Source: Nelumbo lutea
Taxonomy: Eukaryota > Streptophyta > Magnoliopsida > Proteales > Nelumbonaceae
DNA length: 64,000 bases
NCBI GenBank assembly: GCA_022828595.1
Contig: JAKGHH010000001.1
Location: 72,846,401 to 72,910,400 of the forward strand
Direction: 5' to 3'
Below are positions 59,874-64,000 of the stretch, in pieces. Every line of letters begins with the position of its first letter. Positions within the stretch are counted from its first letter, which is position 1. The position numbers and the translations under genes are program-made. The notes under the pieces were generated by a model. It was not told the DNA's origin. It saw only the letters and a program-made list of their open reading frames with translations, and did not search any database.

Positions 59874-61793
59874 TAGATCTCCTCCCCGCATCCCTGTACA
59901 CATGCCACTACATCGGCTGTGGATAGGAGAAGAAACACTCATAGACTTAAATCTCCCCTAATATGGCAAACTCAATAGTAAGACTTAAACCTCTAAAGAA
60001 GAAACACTCATAGAAAGATCTTTGGCATGGGAATGTTCAATAGAAAAAGTAAGTGGCAGACTCACCACCGCTAAAGAAAGACGTTGGACAAGAACAAGAA
60101 GGTGAGGTGATTGAAGGTGCGCCTAATTATACCACCACCACCAACACAGTGGATATTGTCAAGGATGAATACTTTTTACTGGAGATTAGGGCAATAAACC
60201 TAATTTCTTGGATCTCACTGGGATGCTCCTGCCTGCTTCGTTCAATTGGATGTGGTAGTGCTGTATGTTTTTACGTTTGCAACAGATTTTAAGCAAATTC
60301 CTCTGTACAAATGAATCAATCCAATCATGGGAACCGTTGGAAAAATTTGAAGCATCCAACTCGTATGTATTTGAGACCAATCCAACTGAGCAGACTCCTA
60401 ATTCAAAACAGAGTCTTTAGCATCCCTTAACCAGAACAGAGCCATGGAATCTCTATGCTCAAGCTAGCGAAGCTCCTCCATCATAAAGGCTTCTATATGA
60501 CTATATCTTCTCGTTAACACTGAATTGAACCTCAGTTGCTTCCTTAAGTCTAGGGGACCTAATTTTGCGTGGGTGGATTGATATCTATGAAAGGTATTAA
60601 AATATTAAGAGAGGGAGGGTAATAAAGACTTTTTGATCATTTTGTTAGACATAACCGTTATAGGGGAAGTCTTGGTCCTTTTTTTAAAGAAGAGGGGAAA
60701 TCTTAATAGGGGAGGTTTAATTCTTTTACCCACAAAAAAAATGATGATGACCAACATAGGATCAGAGGGTTTAAGTGAAGCAGAGTTCAACAAGCTTGAT
60801 TCTAACAAAGTAGGTGTTTGGCATTGGTGCTGTGAATATTGCATTGTTTTCTCATAAGAACGGTGTTGGGCATGTGAAGTTGTAAGTAAGAAAATGATAT
60901 TTAAGCGTTTTCTGAGAAAACAACACTAGTTTGTTTGCTACCAATAATTATAGTAACATTTTTAACATCGATCTATATTATCCAACATTCAGGATGATGC
61001 CACATCATTGCACCGCTGGCAGCAATGCGTCGTTTTCTCAGAAAACATTGAATTTGGCGTTGCTCCAAACAATACTTTCCTGATTTTCAAGGCGTGGTAT
61101 GAGACAACGCTTTTTTTTTTCTGGAAAAGTGGTACCAAACAAAATGGCTTGTTTGAAGCACTGCTTTCTCTGATGTGGCACATACGTAGCTTCGTTTTGC
61201 GAGAAAATGACATGAATGACAAACATCACCAAAGTATCAAGTCATTAGAAACATCTTCACTAATCACCATCATGATTCCAAACCATTAGTTGAGTGGCCA
61301 CCGTTTCATTACCGGAAAAATATATTACACCCCACTGCAGAATTCTAAATTTCACTGCATAGTTACAACAATTCAAAATGTCAATACCCCCACTTATAAC
61401 AATTCCACTGCAGTCATTCTCCTTTCCAATTTCTCTAGAATGGAGACATTGGCAACTTTTGAAATTGACCCTTACGATCGGATATTATGCTGATGTTCCC
61501 TTTGGGGGGCATGTTTGTTGAACTCTTCGGTCTTCAAATTCTCAGCCGACGATTATTGGACAAATCGTCAAAAGTCCTTGATGAAAGTGAACAACAAAGA
61601 TTGATTGACTGCTATGTAATTTGCTTTTCGAGTCAAGCTTTCATTTTGTCTTTGGTTGCAGTGCAAATTTGTTTGCGCTGATGCAAAATTATGTTTATGC
61701 AAATATTTGGGTGCAAATTTTGGTGTATATTTTTGTTTCAAATTTTACTTTAATTTGTTTGATTGCAGAACAAATAACCTGAAATGAGATCAT
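59874..61793. other. Intergenic region
   Basis: The frame at 60053-60292 (starting MADSPPLKKDVGQEQEGEV) has an exon-like N-terminal half with an acidic, polar composition, but no domain is recognised. Palindromes GTTTTCTGAGAAAAC (60910) and GTTTTCTCAGAAAAC (61031) suggest small inverted-repeat elements. Confidence 0.35.
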
Positions 61794-61909
61794 CTTCAGT
61801 CAGTGCAAGGTCCGTTTTAACAGTCTTTGGGAGTATCTCCATACCTCCTCATGGGGAGATATTCCCAATGCAGGGCGATAAAAACTATTGGGCCTTGCAC
61901 TGGCTGAAG
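61794..61909. other. 116-nt hairpin, candidate small-RNA precursor or foldback element
   Basis: CTTCAGTCAGTGCAAGGTCC at the start pairs with GGGCCTTGCACTGGCTGAAG at the end, 20 bp with two non-Watson-Crick pairs. An inner stem pairs GGGAGTATCTCC with GGAGATATTCCC. The middle between the stems is unpaired. It resembles no miRNA I know. It is embedded in TGCAAAT-rich MITE-like sequence (61650-62040). Confidence 0.6.
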
Positions 61910-62656
61910 CCGAATTCACTTGAAACAGAATAAAGGAAAACCCAAAACAAAATTAAGTAAAAAGTATTTATCCTTTTCATTTGCACTCTTATGCATTTAT
62001 ACCAATGCAAATAAAATTGAACTACAACCAAATACAGTTTCAGGAAACCTTTTTGGATACAGTAAAGAGGCTAACCGGCCAAGGATTGCTATAGGCCAAC
62101 TTTAGCTACATAATTAACTGCCATGTTAGCAGTTTTGCATGAATAACACTGAGCAGTGAAATATTCTCCTGCCAAGGAGAGGTGGTAGTATAGTCCCTTG
62201 GTCGAGGTGCAATTTCATAGCAAATTTTAATGCTTCTAAGAGAGCCTATGCTTCAGTTGTGTTATGTTGTGCTATAAAATCAAATCTTTATTCTAGTCTG
62301 CATTTTCCCATTTGTAGAGAGGAATCCCAAAGGAAAATTTCATTGAAGTCTGTGGTGGATGCAATACCGCGGGCCCAATCCATATTCAGTTTCTAGATCT
62401 GACCTTATGTATCTAAAGGCCTTTTTCCCACTCTTATAGATTCTTTCTTCTTTTTCTTTTTCTAGAAGTAGGTGAGTGGGCAACATAGTGTAGAGGTTGA
62501 AAATCTAAGGGTTCCAGATTTTCTATACTCCCTTTTGGTGTAGGCTGCCGTGCACTTTCAATTACATTGGAACATGTCGTCTATACATACGTTTGAGTTG
62601 ACATGTATGAAGATTTTAAACAGCAAGCTCCGTCTGTTAATTCTTCCCTTCAAAAT
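61910..62656. other. Intergenic region
   Basis: The first part (to about 62040) reads CTACAACCAAATACAG and looks like the right end of an AGGCTGTGTTTGG-type MITE. No gene is seen. Confidence 0.4.
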
Positions 62657-63299
62657 ATTTTTGATGAAGGGTAATTTGGTCTATTTAATGACGTTATGAT
62701 ACATGGAGCAACATAATAATTTGGCGACACTTCAGCATTTTTGGACACCTTATAAGTCTTAGTCACCTCGGGCCACTCAATCAAGACCGGGGGTCGAGCA
62801 GCTTGCCACACTCACTGACTTGTCGAGGTGCCACGTAGCCTCATTCTAGAAGCAAGCCAGCTGTTTCTAATCTCCTTGGAATCACGGCACATGCCAATAG
62901 ATTTTATCTCAACCCCGTTTGAATCGGATGAACCTGAATAAGCATTATCAGCTTACTCAGAGTCCATCCTCGAGTACGGAATTGACTCCGGGTTAGACGG
63001 GCCGGTGATCTTGGACACATCGTAAGGCCCATGACAACTTTCCTATATAAAGGCTTCGCCTCCAACCTCACAAGGTATGCACGATTCAACTCTCACATGC
63101 TATCATTCTAAAGCTATCAACTCTCTCTTAACCTCCTTCGCTAGTTTAAGCATCAGAGTGACCACACTAGATAAAGCACCCTAGATCACTCTGATCTTCT
63201 TGCCTTGTAGTTTGACTCAGTCACATAGCTAGTCCGACGTCCAAGCTGCCTTCCAGCAGAGAGCAATCAGATTGTGCATCATCAATTTTCAAGTGAAAA
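62657..63299 (+). repeat. Solo LTR, 633 bp, with TSD ATTTT
   Basis: The LTR spans 62662-63294. It begins TGATGAAGGGTAATTTGG, the reverse complement of the CCAAATxACCCTTCATCA end of LTRs A and B, and ends GTGCATCATCA. ATTTT lies on both sides (62657-62661 and 63295-63299). A TATATAAA at about 63043 and the start-like CCTCCAACCTCACAAGG suggest that transcription would run on the plus strand, opposite to A, B and the 52-kb LTR. No internal region remains. Confidence 0.85.
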
Positions 63300-64000
63300 A
63301 AAAAGAAAAAATAATAGATTGAATGATGCCAAAGAAGTCACGTACCCGTCTTTGTTATAGCTTTCTTTGCTCTCTTAAGAAGTCACTTCATAAGTCTAAT
63401 CTCATTTTCTTATTCTGACATCTAAGCATGCCCAACCCAACTTGATGGTTGGGAAATTGCTGAACTGAAACCTACTAAAAATAGTAGAAACCCGACCAAT
63501 TCAGGTTGAGTTGGGTCGGCTTGGTCAGTTTCACAAGTTTGATGAACAATCCTATCTAAAATTAATTATTGCTATTTTTGTATTATAAAAAATTATTAAA
63601 AATAGTATATAAAAATATAACTAATTATTAATTATTTGAAAAATTAAAATATAAAACAATTGTCTAGTTTTATGTATTACTATTTAACTTTCGCTTAACA
63701 AAACCCATACATCACATCACACGGGTCCCACTAGTACAAGATAAAAATGATTGCAAACTAAAGAGCTAAAAAATGATTGCAGCAAATTCTATCCCTTTCT
63801 TCTTAACAAGGAGCAAAAGCAACCATTAACAACTAATTTTTCTAGAACCCTAGCGCAGGGGTGAATGCTATTAACAACCGATGTATTTCTTCCTCAGCCG
63901 GGTGGAAACCACGTGAAACCTTACACAGATTTTCCCTCTATATTTTAAAAATTATTAATAATGAAATGATGTCAAAAAGAAGGAAAAGATAAGAAGAAAT
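63300..64000. other. Intergenic region
   Basis: AT-rich. At about 63425-63525 CCCAACCCAACTTGATGG and GGTTGAGTTGGGTCGGC form an imperfect inverted repeat of hAT-subterminal type. No gene is seen. Confidence 0.4.

Overview
This is nuclear DNA of a flowering plant. GT-AG introns, TATA boxes, CT-rich leaders, a TAS3 trans-acting siRNA gene, a plant-type PFA-DSP phosphatase and a CLMP1/Phox-type TPR-PB1 protein all point that way. The species cannot be named from the sequence. Only three host genes are well supported: TAS3 (about 4.0-4.4 kb, minus strand), a five-exon PFA-DSP gene (32.6-38.7 kb, plus strand) and an intronless-CDS CLMP1 gene (43.4-45.8 kb, plus strand). Most of the rest is transposable-element DNA in various states of decay.

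Layout. 0-3 kb: a tandem repeat, then a complete but dead hAT transposon (432-2919) with a perfect 8-bp target duplication, then a small inverted-repeat element. 3.9-4.4 kb: TAS3, with two miR390 sites flanking one tasiARF and a short ORF ending just before the 5' site. 6.66-17.45 kb (element A) and 19.1-29.26 kb (element B): two related Tat-lineage Ty3/gypsy retrotransposons. Both are transcribed on the minus strand as gag-PR-RT-RH-archaeal-type RH-INT. Both carry on the plus strand, between pol and the 3' LTR, an antisense intron-containing gene with its own TATA box. 31-39 kb: PFA-DSP, with two G-boxes, TATA and CT-rich leader, and a 5.1-kb second intron. 40.0-42.0 kb: a second hAT element. 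43-45.8 kb: CLMP1. 47.7-51 kb: a hAT MITE, a microsatellite, a non-autonomous MULE and a MITE.

51.5-54.5 kb is a nested structure. A MULE with inverted ends carries a fragment resembling a plant UBX-domain (PUX) gene, and it has been interrupted by a 1.33-kb solo LTR full of minisatellites (TSD GTTAC). 56.2-59.6 kb holds a third, truncated Tat remnant that kept its LTR-like sequence and antisense gene. 61.8 kb holds an unexplained 116-nt hairpin. 62.66-63.29 kb is a further solo LTR (TSD ATTTT) in the opposite orientation.

The host genes are not functionally linked. TAS3 acts in the miR390-tasiARF-ARF pathway. PFA-DSP is expected to hydrolyse inositol pyrophosphates. CLMP1 acts in chloroplast separation and positioning. 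The strongest observations are the previously unlabelled TAS3 locus, the conserved promoter-driven and spliced antisense gene of the Tat elements, a stop codon shared by both Tat elements in the archaeal-type RNase H, and the Pack-MULE-like capture of a PUX fragment.
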